This document shows, piece after piece, positions 36,717 to 46,877 of a stretch of 64,000 bases of DNA. Each line of letters opens with the position of its first letter. Within the stretch, counting starts at the first letter, position 1. This stretch comes from Pelagibacteraceae bacterium AG-430-F16 (lineage in GTDB: Bacteria > Pseudomonadota > Alphaproteobacteria > Pelagibacterales > Pelagibacteraceae). Both the position numbers and the translations under genes were made by a program. A model generated the notes under the pieces. That model ran no database searches. It saw nothing but the letters and a program-made list of their open reading frames with translations, and was not told where the DNA came from. The stretch spans positions 124,001 to 188,000 of the forward strand of contig QCOG01000001.1 of NCBI GenBank assembly GCA_003213015.1. The letters run 5' to 3'.

Positions 36717-37591
36717 CTAGGTTTTAATATTTCGATATTTGCTTCTCCACACTTAAATTCTTTATTATATTCAAACTCCTTATCTTTAAATTTGATTAGG
36801 GCAAAACTAAATTTATTTGCTATCAAAACTTTACCAATTTCTACATTATTAGATATAATTGGGTCATTATTATTTATTGAGCCTTTTTTTACTTGAAGCG
36901 GCAATAATCTTTTATTTAATTTATTTTTATTTTTAATACGTGAAGTATTTTCTTGGCCAACATAGCAGCCTTTCCTAAAGTCAATTGCATTAAGTTCCAC
37001 AAAATTACACTCTATTCCAAATAATTTTTCTTGTAACTGGTCCATGTTACTTTGGGGTATACCTAGTTCAAAACTTAATTTGTAATATTCATCTATTTTA
37101 GAAGATTTAAGTTTCATCTTTTTTAGGGACATGTACAGTTTTTCAAGATTAGCAATAATTCTACCCCCTAGTTTTTTATTTCTTGGATCAAGAAGAATAT
37201 GATCCTCATTATATTTAATAGTATACCCCAACTCATCTTTTGTACCTTCTATAGATAAGAATTTTTCAGGATTAAAAGCAGCTACTACAAACTCGTTACT
37301 AAGATTTAAAATTTCAACCTTTGATTTTAGTTTATACATAACTAATTTTTTATATAACTGATCAATTATCCTCTTTTCACAATCTAAGAAGTAGCCGTTT
37401 TTGTGCTTGACTACTATGAAATCAAATAAAAACTTTCCTTGAGGTGAAAGCAAAGAGGCAAAGCAACTTTTACTTTCATTTACTTTTTCAATGTTATTTG
37501 AGATAAGATTTTGTAAAAATATTTCAGAGTCTGGCCCATTAATATACAAAATACCTCTATCTTCTAAAATATAAACTTTTTCTGTATTCAT
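36704..37591 (-). CDS. ygfZ: YgfZ/GcvT-like folate-binding protein
   Basis: INGPDSEIFLQNLISNN; FRKGCYVGQENTSR motif. Confidence 0.9.
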   Translation of the reverse strand: MNTEKVYILEDRGILYINGPDSEIFLQNLISNNIEKVNESKSCFASLLSPQGKFLFDFIVVKHKNGYFLDCEKRIIDQLYKKLVMYKLKSKVEILNLSNEFVVAAFNPEKFLSIEGTKDELGYTIKYNEDHILLDPRNKKLGGRIIANLEKLYMSLKKMKLKSSKIDEYYKLSFELGIPQSNMDQLQEKLFGIECNFVELNAIDFRKGCYVGQENTSRIKNKNKLNKRLLPLQVKKGSINNNDPIISNNVEIGKVLIANKFSFALIKFKDKEFEYNKEFKCGEANIEILKPSWLN

Positions 37592-37633
37592 AATTGATTA
37601 ATATATAAATATAATATAACTACTCTTAAAACA

Positions 37634-38938
37634 ATGTTTGATCTAATCATTAAAAACGGTGAATGTTATATTAACGGCAATCTTGAGAAAAAAGATATCG
37701 GAATATCTAATAACAAAATTACTGAGGTTGGCGATTTAAAAGATAAATCAAAAGAAACATTTGATGCAAAAGGATTAACTGTTTTGCCAGGTTGTATTGA
37801 TACTCAAGTTCATTTTAGAGAGCCAGGATCCACTGATGCTGAAGATTTGAACTCGGGAAGTAAAGCAGCAGTAATGGGAGGAATAACTTCTGTATTTGAG
37901 ATGCCAAACACTAACCCACCAACAACAAATTTTGAAGAGTTTGATAAGAAAATTCAATTAGGAAAAGGAATGTTTTGTAATCATGCATTTTATTTTGGTG
38001 CAACTGCTGAAAATTATTCAACGCTAGAAAAATTAAAAGGTCTAAAAGGGTGTTGTGGGATTAAACTTTTTGCAGGTTCATCTACTGGAAATCTATTAGT
38101 TGATAAAGAAAATGATATAGAAAAAGTTTTTGAACATGCCTCAAAAGTAGTCGCGGTACACTCTGAAGATGAAGAAATTCTAAAAATTAGAAAAAAGTTA
38201 ATAGAAGCAGGAAATGTATTAAGTCACCCTATTTGGAGGAATGAAGAGGTTGCAATGTCATCTACTCGAAGAATTGTTAAAATTGCAAAAAGGTTTAACA
38301 AAAAAACACACATACTTCACATAACTACAAAGGATGAGGTTGATTTTCTCTCTCAAAATAAAGGTCTAATTACTTTTGAAATTACACCTCAACATTTAAC
38401 TATTTACTCTCCAGATTGCTATAATAAACTTGGAACTTACGCACAAATGAACCCACCAATTAGAGACAAATCACACTATGATCGTCTTTGGTATGCGGTG
38501 AGAAATAATTATAACGATACTATTGGCTCAGACCATGCTCCCCACTTAAAGACTAACAAAGAAAAAGATTATCCAAACTCACCATCAGGAATGCCGGGAG
38601 TTCAAACCCTTCTACCAGTGATGCTAGACCATGTGAACAATAAGAGATTAAGATTGGAACAGTTAATGAAATTGATATGTGAAAATCCTGTTAAAATATT
38701 TGGAATCAAAAACAAAGGATATTTAAAAAAGGATTATGATGCAGATATAACAATTGTAGATTTAAATAAATCTATAAAAATAAAAAATGAGGATATTCAG
38801 AGTAAATGTGGGTGGTCACCTTTCAATGGTCAAAGTTTTAAAGGATATCCCGTTGCAACAATAATTAATGGAAAAATTAAAATGTTAAATGGAAAAATAT
38901 TAGGGCAACCAGAGGGATTACCATTAGATTTTAATTAA
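37634..38938 (+). CDS. pyrC: Dihydroorotase (class I, PyrC-like)
   Basis: LPGCIDTQVHFREPGSTDAEDLNSGSKAAVMGGITSVFEMPNTNPPT; DHAPHLKTNKE. Confidence 0.93.
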   Translation: MFDLIIKNGECYINGNLEKKDIGISNNKITEVGDLKDKSKETFDAKGLTVLPGCIDTQVHFREPGSTDAEDLNSGSKAAVMGGITSVFEMPNTNPPTTNFEEFDKKIQLGKGMFCNHAFYFGATAENYSTLEKLKGLKGCCGIKLFAGSSTGNLLVDKENDIEKVFEHASKVVAVHSEDEEILKIRKKLIEAGNVLSHPIWRNEEVAMSSTRRIVKIAKRFNKKTHILHITTKDEVDFLSQNKGLITFEITPQHLTIYSPDCYNKLGTYAQMNPPIRDKSHYDRLWYAVRNNYNDTIGSDHAPHLKTNKEKDYPNSPSGMPGVQTLLPVMLDHVNNKRLRLEQLMKLICENPVKIFGIKNKGYLKKDYDADITIVDLNKSIKIKNEDIQSKCGWSPFNGQSFKGYPVATIINGKIKMLNGKILGQPEGLPLDFN

Positions 38939-39734
38939 ACAATTTTTTGCTTAAAATTAAACATTCCTTTTTTAACTCAGATAATTCATTTTTAATCTTA
39001 ATTCTTGACATCAACTTTTTATTGTTAAGGTAGAAATTTTGATTTCTTGAAGATTTATATCTTATGACTTTCATGGGTTTCTTATTATATCTATTTAGCC
39101 AATCAATTATTTCGCTTAAATATATCTTTTTACCTATCGATACATTGTAGATACCTCTTAGATCCTTTCTAATTATCATTTCCAATATTTGACTAAATTT
39201 CTTAATAGACAAGAAATCCTTAAATTTCTTTCCATTATCATAAATAAAACCTTTTTTAGCCTTTTCATAAAACATATCAACAAAAGTACTGTGAAGATTT
39301 TTTTGTTTTTTTTTAAAACCTATTATATTAGATATTCTTAATATTAATAAGTTTGATTTTAACTTTTTTTTTAAAAAATTTTCTGTAATTAGTTTGTTTT
39401 TAGAGTAATTTGATAAAGGTTTTAATTTACTGTTCTCTTTTATATTTTCTTTTGACTTATAAACCTTTCTTGAGCTAAAAAAGATTAATGTATTTTTTTT
39501 TGGATTTAAAAAGTTTGAGATTTGAGAATCATTATCGAAATTTTTGTGATACTTTTTATTGATATAGTTTTTATTTATTGATGTATTAATTATATAATCA
39601 TAATTAATAATTGTTTTTTTTAAATTTCTTATTTCTTTAAAGGATATGAATTTTATTTGAAATTTTTTACTTAAGTATTTATTTAAATAATTTCCTAAAA
39701 AACCCCTTTTACCAATTAATAAAATCCTTTTCAT
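38931..39734 (-). CDS. NAD-dependent sugar epimerase/dehydratase family protein (RmlD-like SDR)
   Basis: N-terminal RILLIGKRGFLGNYL; FFSSRKVY...NYSKNKLITE. Confidence 0.8.
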   Translation of the reverse strand: MKRILLIGKRGFLGNYLNKYLSKKFQIKFISFKEIRNLKKTIINYDYIINTSINKNYINKKYHKNFDNDSQISNFLNPKKNTLIFFSSRKVYKSKENIKENSKLKPLSNYSKNKLITENFLKKKLKSNLLILRISNIIGFKKKQKNLHSTFVDMFYEKAKKGFIYDNGKKFKDFLSIKKFSQILEMIIRKDLRGIYNVSIGKKIYLSEIIDWLNRYNKKPMKVIRYKSSRNQNFYLNNKKLMSRIKIKNELSELKKECLILSKKLFN

Positions 39735-39736
39735 GG

Positions 39737-40522
39737 TTATAAAAACTTACATATTATTTGGGTGAGAAGAAAGTCGAAATTTTTATTAAAATCTAATTCG
39801 TTGTCTTTAGAAAATTTTTGAAAAAATTGATGTGCCTGCATCCTCCTTTTCCACCAATTTTTAGAAAACTTATTAAATCCCGAAGATACATTGGAAACAG
39901 TTTTTCTATAAAAAGTTAAATTTTCATTTATTATTTGAAAATCTTTAAGAATATATTTAGAAAATAAACAAATTCTTAAATCTAACCAAACATCAGTAAA
40001 TTCTTTGTAGGAAACCATATTTAGCAATTCGTTAAAGCATGCTTTTCTTATTGAAACACAACTAGTAGGATGAATATATGGCCAATATGTTTTGAAAATT
40101 CTTTTTTTTGCTTTATCTGAAAAAAAACTGTTATCCTTAACTATTAACGGATAATCAAAAACTATTTTTGCTTTTTTATTATTCTCAAAAAAATTAACTA
40201 TTTTTTCAATTTTTTCTTTATCAAAATAATCGTCACTGTCTAACAAAAAAATTAACTCTCCTTTGCTAATTTTAATTGCCTCTTTAAAAGCGTTTAATTG
40301 GTTTAATGAACCGAATTTTGTTTGAATTTTATTTTCAATAATCTTAACATTTTTGAATTTTTTAATAACATCCAGCGAGTTATCTGATGAATTATCATCA
40401 AAAAAAATTATCTCCAAATTTTTATAGGTTTGTGAATTTAGAGATTCAATACATTGTTTTATATATTGCGAATTGTTATAGTTAGCTATCAATATGGATG
40501 CTAATATATTTTTTTGAACCAT
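39737..40522 (-). CDS. Family 2 glycosyltransferase
   Basis: SILIANYNNSQYIKQCIESLNSQTYKNLEIIFFDDNSSDNSLDVI; LIFLLDSDDYF. Confidence 0.92.
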   Translation of the reverse strand: MVQKNILASILIANYNNSQYIKQCIESLNSQTYKNLEIIFFDDNSSDNSLDVIKKFKNVKIIENKIQTKFGSLNQLNAFKEAIKISKGELIFLLDSDDYFDKEKIEKIVNFFENNKKAKIVFDYPLIVKDNSFFSDKAKKRIFKTYWPYIHPTSCVSIRKACFNELLNMVSYKEFTDVWLDLRICLFSKYILKDFQIINENLTFYRKTVSNVSSGFNKFSKNWWKRRMQAHQFFQKFSKDNELDFNKNFDFLLTQIICKFL

Positions 40523-41445
40523 TTTATATTTGTTTTCAAAATTTTTTTTAAATCTAAATACTTAGGGTTATAATTTATAAATTTAGATATATCATCTCCT
40601 GATTTAATAATTTGAGTAATACTCTCCTTTTTGTTTATTTGTTTAATTTCATACTTTGGTTTAGTTTTCATTATTTTTGAAAGTTGCTCTAAAACTTGAA
40701 AATTTGAATATTGTTTTTTATTTGATAAATTAAATATGTAGAAGTTTTTCTTAAACTTTTTATAATTATTTATAACATCAATATTAATATTAGAAACATC
40801 ATTTACATGCATATAACTTCTTCGGGGATAGACCTTTTTCTTAAAGTCATAAAATAATAAATTTTTTTTGTTTTTTAAAATATTTTTGTAAAAAAAAGGG
40901 ACAATACGACTTATAAAATTATTTTTTTCACCTAATTTACCAGATGGATCTGATCCTATTATATTGGGATATCTCAATACAATCACTTTAAAGTTTTTTG
41001 TGGAGATTTTCTTTAAAAATCTTTCTAATTTTAATTTGTAATTTGAATAAGGAGACAAATTTTTTTTTAATTTATTTCCCTCAAATACAGATAAAGAGCT
41101 TGAAAAAATAAAGTATTTAACATTTGTTTTCTTTAGTAACTTGATAAATTTCAACTGAAATTTGAAATTTTTATAATATTTTTTTTTACTATTTATACTT
41201 TCTCTTACGCATGTAAGTGCCGCAAGATGTAAAATAGTGTTAATTTTTCTATCTTGTATAAGTTTTTGAATTTTTCTCTCAGAGATATTTAGTATTTTGT
41301 AATTTGAATATTTTTTTGCAAAATTATTACCCCTTGATAAATCATCTATTACATAAGCTTTTTTTTTATTTCTGTTAAAAATATTCTTGGCAGTGAAAGA
41401 TCCTATGTAACCTAAACCACCTGTTATAAGTAGGTTAATTTTCAT
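40501..41445 (-). CDS. UDP-glucose 4-epimerase-like NAD-dependent epimerase
   Basis: LLITGGLGYIGSFTAKNIF; VIDDLSRGN; SSSLSVF...YSNYKLKLE. Confidence 0.88.
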   Translation of the reverse strand: MKINLLITGGLGYIGSFTAKNIFNRNKKKAYVIDDLSRGNNFAKKYSNYKILNISERKIQKLIQDRKINTILHLAALTCVRESINSKKKYYKNFKFQLKFIKLLKKTNVKYFIFSSSLSVFEGNKLKKNLSPYSNYKLKLERFLKKISTKNFKVIVLRYPNIIGSDPSGKLGEKNNFISRIVPFFYKNILKNKKNLLFYDFKKKVYPRRSYMHVNDVSNINIDVINNYKKFKKNFYIFNLSNKKQYSNFQVLEQLSKIMKTKPKYEIKQINKKESITQIIKSGDDISKFINYNPKYLDLKKILKTNIKWFKKIY

Positions 41446-41456
41446 AAAGTATATAA

Positions 41457-43358
41457 TTACAAACTCTTTAAGATATTATTTTTTATAAGATCTTCTTTTA
41501 TTTCATCTAAAATCGCTGGATCATCTATAGTTGCAGGCATTTTGTAATCTTCTTTATCAGCAATTTTTCTTACAGTTCCTCTTAAAATTTTCCCTGATCT
41601 TGTTTTTGGAAGTCTTTTTACAACGATTGCAATTTTAAAGGCAGCAACGGGACCAATTTTATTTCGTACCATCTGAATACATTCTTTTGAGATACTATCA
41701 TTGTCTTGACTAACACCAGATTTTAAAGTTAGTAATCCAATGGGTAATTGACCTTTGAGTTTATCAGCAATTCCAATTACAGCACACTCTGCTACAGATT
41801 TATGCTCTGACAAAACTTCCTCTATCGCACCCGTTGAAAGTCTATGGCCAGCAACATTAATTATATCATCTGTTCTTGACATTATCCAAATGTAGCCATC
41901 TTCATCAATATGCCCTGCATCGTAGGTTTGGTAAAATCCATCATAGTTAGACATGTAATTATCTTTGTATCTTTTATCAGCGTTCCATAAGGTAGGAAAA
42001 GTTCCTGGAGGCAGAGGTAGCTTAACTACTATGTCACCCATCTCATTTACTTTCGCGATAGTTTGGTCTGGTTTTATTATTTTTACATCGTATCCCGGAA
42101 CAGCTTTACATGCAGAACCATATTTTGTTTTCATCATTTCTATTCCAGTGCAATTAGAGCTTATTGCCCAACTTGTTTCTGTCTGCCACCAATGATCAAT
42201 AACTGGAACCTTAAGTAAATTTTCAGCCCACTTAATTGTATCAGGGTCAGCTCTTTCTCCAGCTAAAAATAATGACTCAAAAGAACTTAAATCATATTTT
42301 GAAAAAAATTTCCCCTCTGGATCCTCTTTTTTAATAGCTCTAAACGCAGTAGGTGCAGTAAATAAAGATTTAATCTTATAGTCTGAAATCATTTTCCAGA
42401 ATGCTCCAGCGTCAGGAGTACCCACTGGCTTTCCTTCAAATAAAACAGTTGTACAACCCTTAAATAGTGGCGCATACACAATATAGGAGTGACCAACGAT
42501 CCAACCAATATCACTTGCAGACCACCAAACGTCACCTTCATCTATATTATAAATATTTTTCATTGTCCATTTGAGAGCCACTATGTGTCCTCCAATATCT
42601 CTTACAATTCCTTTAGGCACACCTGTGGTCCCTGACGTATAAAGAATATATGCATATTCATTTGAATTCATTTCCACACAATCTGTATCTTTTGCGTCTG
42701 ATAAAGATTCATCCCAACTAATTTCTTTTGGCGTGTTCAGTTTTATTTCATGGCCTTTTCTTTGAAAGAAAATGACTTTTTCAATTGAATGTTTGGCAAG
42801 TTTAAGCGCTCCATCTACAAGAGGCCTGTATTCTACAGTCCTCCCAGGTTCAAATCCACAAGATGCGGTTATTAATATTTTAGCCTTACTATCATCGATA
42901 CGACTCGCAAGTTCATTTGAGGCAAATCCCCCAAAAACAACTGAGTGTATAACCCCAATTCTGCCACAGGCTAACATAGCAACAACTGCTTCAGGCACCA
43001 TAGGCATATAAATGATAGCTCTATCACCTTTTTGAAGTCCTTGATTTTTTAAAGCTCCTGCAAACTTTGAAACTTTTGACCTTAATTCATTATAAGTGAA
43101 CTTTGCTTTATTACCTGTAATTGGACTATCGTAAATTAGTGCAGTTTTTTCTCCTAAACCGTTATCAATATGGAAATCTAAAGCATTGTAGCATGTGTTT
43201 GTAGTTCCATCCTCAAACCATTTGTAGAATGGGGGATTAGTTTTATTTAAAATCTTAGTTGGTTTTTTAAACCAGAATATATCCTCTGATATTTCCCTCC
43301 AAAATTCCTCCGGTTTCTTTAAAGATTGGCTGTAAATTTGCTCAAATTTCTTACTCAT
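41457..43358 (-). CDS. prpE: Propionyl-CoA synthetase-like acyl-CoA synthetase
   Basis: AYILYTSGTTGVPKGIVRDIGGHIVALKWTMKNIY; DVWWSASDIGWIVGHSYIVYAPL; PKTRSGKILRGT. Confidence 0.9.
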   Translation of the reverse strand: MSKKFEQIYSQSLKKPEEFWREISEDIFWFKKPTKILNKTNPPFYKWFEDGTTNTCYNALDFHIDNGLGEKTALIYDSPITGNKAKFTYNELRSKVSKFAGALKNQGLQKGDRAIIYMPMVPEAVVAMLACGRIGVIHSVVFGGFASNELASRIDDSKAKILITASCGFEPGRTVEYRPLVDGALKLAKHSIEKVIFFQRKGHEIKLNTPKEISWDESLSDAKDTDCVEMNSNEYAYILYTSGTTGVPKGIVRDIGGHIVALKWTMKNIYNIDEGDVWWSASDIGWIVGHSYIVYAPLFKGCTTVLFEGKPVGTPDAGAFWKMISDYKIKSLFTAPTAFRAIKKEDPEGKFFSKYDLSSFESLFLAGERADPDTIKWAENLLKVPVIDHWWQTETSWAISSNCTGIEMMKTKYGSACKAVPGYDVKIIKPDQTIAKVNEMGDIVVKLPLPPGTFPTLWNADKRYKDNYMSNYDGFYQTYDAGHIDEDGYIWIMSRTDDIINVAGHRLSTGAIEEVLSEHKSVAECAVIGIADKLKGQLPIGLLTLKSGVSQDNDSISKECIQMVRNKIGPVAAFKIAIVVKRLPKTRSGKILRGTVRKIADKEDYKMPATIDDPAILDEIKEDLIKNNILKSL

Positions 43359-43503
43359 AATAAATGACTCAAAATATTGTTATTTAAGGCTTTTTCTACG
43401 TGTTAGTTGCATTTAATTTCAAAAAGCAAGTAAAATCAACCTAAATTAGTCCTAAAAAACTCTTCTAATAACTCTTTATATTTGATATTAGGACCCCAAC
43501 TTT

Positions 43504-43524
43504 GGTCTAAATTGTATTTAGACC
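43504..43524. promoter_or_regulatory. Perfect inverted repeat GGTCTAAA-N5-TTTAGACC upstream of proteorhodopsin
   Basis: Read directly: ggtctaaattgtatttagacc; 50 bp upstream of the proteorhodopsin ATG in the prpE/PR divergent intergenic region. Confidence 0.6.
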
Positions 43525-43573
43525 GTAGTTTAAATTTAAACTAACAAAAAACTAACTAAAGAGGGAGTTTTTT

Positions 43574-44347
43574 ATGAATAAACTAAAACTGTTTGCATTA
43601 GCAGCATTAGCTCTAGTGGGCTTAGCTGGTACGGCAAACGCAGCAGACACTGTACTGTTAGCTACGGATGACCTTGTAGGAATATCATTTTGGTTGATTT
43701 CTATGGGTATGGCTGCAGCGACTGTCTTTTTCTTTATGGAAAGAGGTTCAGTAGCTGGTGGTTGGAAAACATCTATAACAGTTGCAGGTCTAGTAACTGG
43801 TGTTGCATTTGTTCACTACATGTACATGAGAGAAGTATGGATCATTACAGGTGACTCACCAACAGTGTACAGATACATTGACTGGTTAATTACAGTACCG
43901 TTACAAATGATTGAGTTTTATCTAATATTAGCAGCGATAAGAAAAGTACCTTCAGGAATTTTCTGGAGATTACTAATCGGATCAGTAGTAATGCTAGTAG
44001 GTGGATACTTAGGAGAAGCAGGTTACATCAACGCTACACTTGGTTTCGTAATCGGTATGGCTGGATGGATCTACATCTTATATGAAGTATTCTCAGGTGA
44101 AGCTGGAAAAGCAGCATCTAAAAGTGGTAACAAAGCACTTGTTACAGCTTTCGGTGCAATGAGAATGATCGTAACAATCGGTTGGGCAATTTACCCATTA
44201 GGTTACATTTTTGGTTACCTAACAGGTGGAATTGATGCAGCTTCATTGAATATCATTTACAACTTAGCTGACTTTATTAACAAGATCGCATTCGGTCTAG
44301 TTATTTGGGCAGCTGCAGTTTCAAGTACACCAGCGAGAGCTAGATAA
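43574..44347 (+). CDS. Proteorhodopsin, predicted blue-absorbing proton pump
   Basis: Signal peptide; VYRYIDWLITVPLQMIEFYLIL (D103 acceptor, Q111 tuning residue, E114 donor, local numbering); NLADFINKIAFG (K237 Schiff base); strong GAGGGAG SD. Confidence 0.98.
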   Translation: MNKLKLFALAALALVGLAGTANAADTVLLATDDLVGISFWLISMGMAAATVFFFMERGSVAGGWKTSITVAGLVTGVAFVHYMYMREVWIITGDSPTVYRYIDWLITVPLQMIEFYLILAAIRKVPSGIFWRLLIGSVVMLVGGYLGEAGYINATLGFVIGMAGWIYILYEVFSGEAGKAASKSGNKALVTAFGAMRMIVTIGWAIYPLGYIFGYLTGGIDAASLNIIYNLADFINKIAFGLVIWAAAVSSTPARAR

Positions 44348-44366
44348 TTAAAATTATCTTAATTTT

Positions 44367-44742
<376 letters not shown>

Positions 44743-44743
<1 letters not shown>

Positions 44744-45762
44744 TGATTAAAACAGATGCATTAATTATTGGAGCTGGACCAACTGGTCTTTTTACTGCAC
44801 ACCAATTAAAATTAATTGGTTTGGATTGTGAGATCGTTGATAACTTGGATAAAATAGGTGGACAATGTATCGAACTTTACCCTGACAAACCAATTTATGA
44901 TATTCCAGCAGTTCCAGAATGCACAGGTGAAGAGCTTACTAAAAATTTAATTAATCAACTAAAACCATTTGATATTAAATTTCATTTATCTGAAAGAGTT
45001 GATGAAGTAAAAAAAGATGGTGACAAGTGGATTGTTAAGACAAATAAAGGAACTTCGTTTACTACACCAAATGTCATAATTGCGGGTGGAGTTGGATCAT
45101 TTGAACCAAGAAAATTTTCAGTTGAAGGACATGAGAAATTTGAAAATAAATCAATTTTATATTCAATAAAGGATAAAAATATTTTTAAAGACAAAACAGT
45201 TTCAATTTTTGGTGGTGGGGATAGCGCTTTAGATTGGGCTGTTGAATTGTCAAATAATTGTAATGTTAATCTGATACATAGAAGGGATGAATTTAGAGGC
45301 GCTCAGGCAACTGTTGATAAAGTTCATGAATTAACAAAATCAAAGAAAATAGATCTTTTTACCAAGTTTCAATTAAAAAAACTTAATGGTTCAAGTAAAA
45401 TTGAAAGTATAGATATTGAAGATAATGACAAAAAAGTTAAAAATTTAAAAACAGACTATGTGCTAGGTTTCTTTGGGCTTATTATGCAGTTAGGACCAAT
45501 TGCAAATTGGGGGCTGAATATTGATAAAAAAACAGTCGAAGTTGATACTGAAAAATTCGAAACAAACCAAAAAGGAATTTATGCTGTTGGTGATATTTGT
45601 AACTATCCAGGGAAATTAAAATTAATTTTATCAGGTTTTCACGAAGGGGCTTTAGCAGCAAGGGCATGTTTCAAATTAGCTAGGCCAAATGAGAAATATC
45701 GTTTTGAATTTACAACATCTTCAAAAGCTATAAAAAACAGACTTGGCATCAAAAGTGATTGA
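44743..45762 (+). CDS. Ferredoxin/flavodoxin-NADP reductase, thioredoxin-reductase-like
   Basis: IIGAGPTGLFTAHQLKLIGLDCEIVDNLDKIGGQC; SIFGGGDSALDWAVEL; YAVGDICNYPGKLKLILSGFHEGALAA. Confidence 0.92.
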
Positions 45763-46381
45763 ACTTTTTACAGCCGATACGCCTAATGGAAAAAAGATCT
45801 CGATTATGCTTGAGGAAATTCAATATGAGTACAAAGTTACGAAAGTAAATTTGTTTAAAAATGAACAATTTAACCCTGAATTTAAAAAGATAAGTCCATT
45901 TAATAAAATCCCTGTTATCAAAGACCATGAAAATGGTAAAACAATTTTTGAGTCTGGTGCAATCTTGATCTACCTAGGCAATAAAAGTGGTAAGTTTTAC
46001 GATAAAAAAAATAGAGACAAAATCATTCAATGGTTAATGGCTCAGATGGGTTACGTTGGACCAATGTTAGGTCAACATCACCAGTTTCATCATTATAATC
46101 CAGGAAAAAGTAAATTTGGAGAAGATAGATATTTTCAAATTTCAAAGGCAATCTATAACGATTTAGATCTAAGATTATCTGTTTCAAAATTTTTAGCAGG
46201 TGAAGAATACTCAATTGCGGATATAGCTACATGGCCGTGGATTGCTAGACATGACTGGCATGATATTGGTTTAAAGAACTATAAAAATTTGACGAGATGG
46301 TACGATGATATTGCTGGTAGAGCAGCGGTTATCAAAGGTTATGATTTTATGAATAAAGGAGAAAAAATACCCTATCCCTAA
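45743..46381 (+). CDS. Glutathione S-transferase-like protein (YfcG/YghU type)
   Basis: IELFTADTPNGKKISIMLEE; NKIPVIKDHENGKTIFESGAILIYL; SIADIATWPW. Confidence 0.9.
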   Translation: MASKVIELFTADTPNGKKISIMLEEIQYEYKVTKVNLFKNEQFNPEFKKISPFNKIPVIKDHENGKTIFESGAILIYLGNKSGKFYDKKNRDKIIQWLMAQMGYVGPMLGQHHQFHHYNPGKSKFGEDRYFQISKAIYNDLDLRLSVSKFLAGEEYSIADIATWPWIARHDWHDIGLKNYKNLTRWYDDIAGRAAVIKGYDFMNKGEKIPYP

Positions 46382-46797
46382 ACGTCACTTGCGTAAACTT
46401 TTTCCTCTTTTTCATGCTTTTCTTGAGCCGAAATACTTAATGTTGCAACAGGGCGAGCAATTAATCTCTTAATTCCAATCGGCTCACCTGTATCTTCACA
46501 GAAACCATATGTTCCATCTTTTATTCTTCTTAGCGCCGCATCGATTTTAGATATAAGTTTTATTTGTCTATTTATAGCTCTCATCTCAACATTTTTGTCT
46601 GTGTATGAACTTGCCTGATCTACAATGTCTGCTGATGTACTATTGTCATCCATTGAGCTGTTATATAGAGCCTCGTTGTTCGATCTTATAAGATCTTTTT
46701 TCCACTCTGATAATTTGTTTTTGAAAAACAGCTTATGTTTTTCACACATATATTTTTCTGATTCTTTTGGAACGTAGTTTTTTGAAATTTTAACCAT
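46378..46797 (-). CDS. dksA: DksA/TraR-type zinc-finger transcription factor
   Basis: IDAALRRIKDGTYGFCEDTGEPIGIKRLIARPVATLSISAQEKHE. Confidence 0.92.
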   Translation of the reverse strand: MVKISKNYVPKESEKYMCEKHKLFFKNKLSEWKKDLIRSNNEALYNSSMDDNSTSADIVDQASSYTDKNVEMRAINRQIKLISKIDAALRRIKDGTYGFCEDTGEPIGIKRLIARPVATLSISAQEKHEKEEKVYASDV

Positions 46798-46877
46798 TTT
46801 AATTTCTAAAGCGCCCGCAGTATATTCAGCAATTAAATGGTGTCAAGAAACCATTAATTGTATAAATATATAGATAT

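Noticed and set aside
43504-43524. Inverted repeat upstream of proteorhodopsin considered as a prpE terminator
   Set aside because: It lies upstream of the prpE start (prpE is on the minus strand) and has no T-run; kept as a candidate regulatory element instead.
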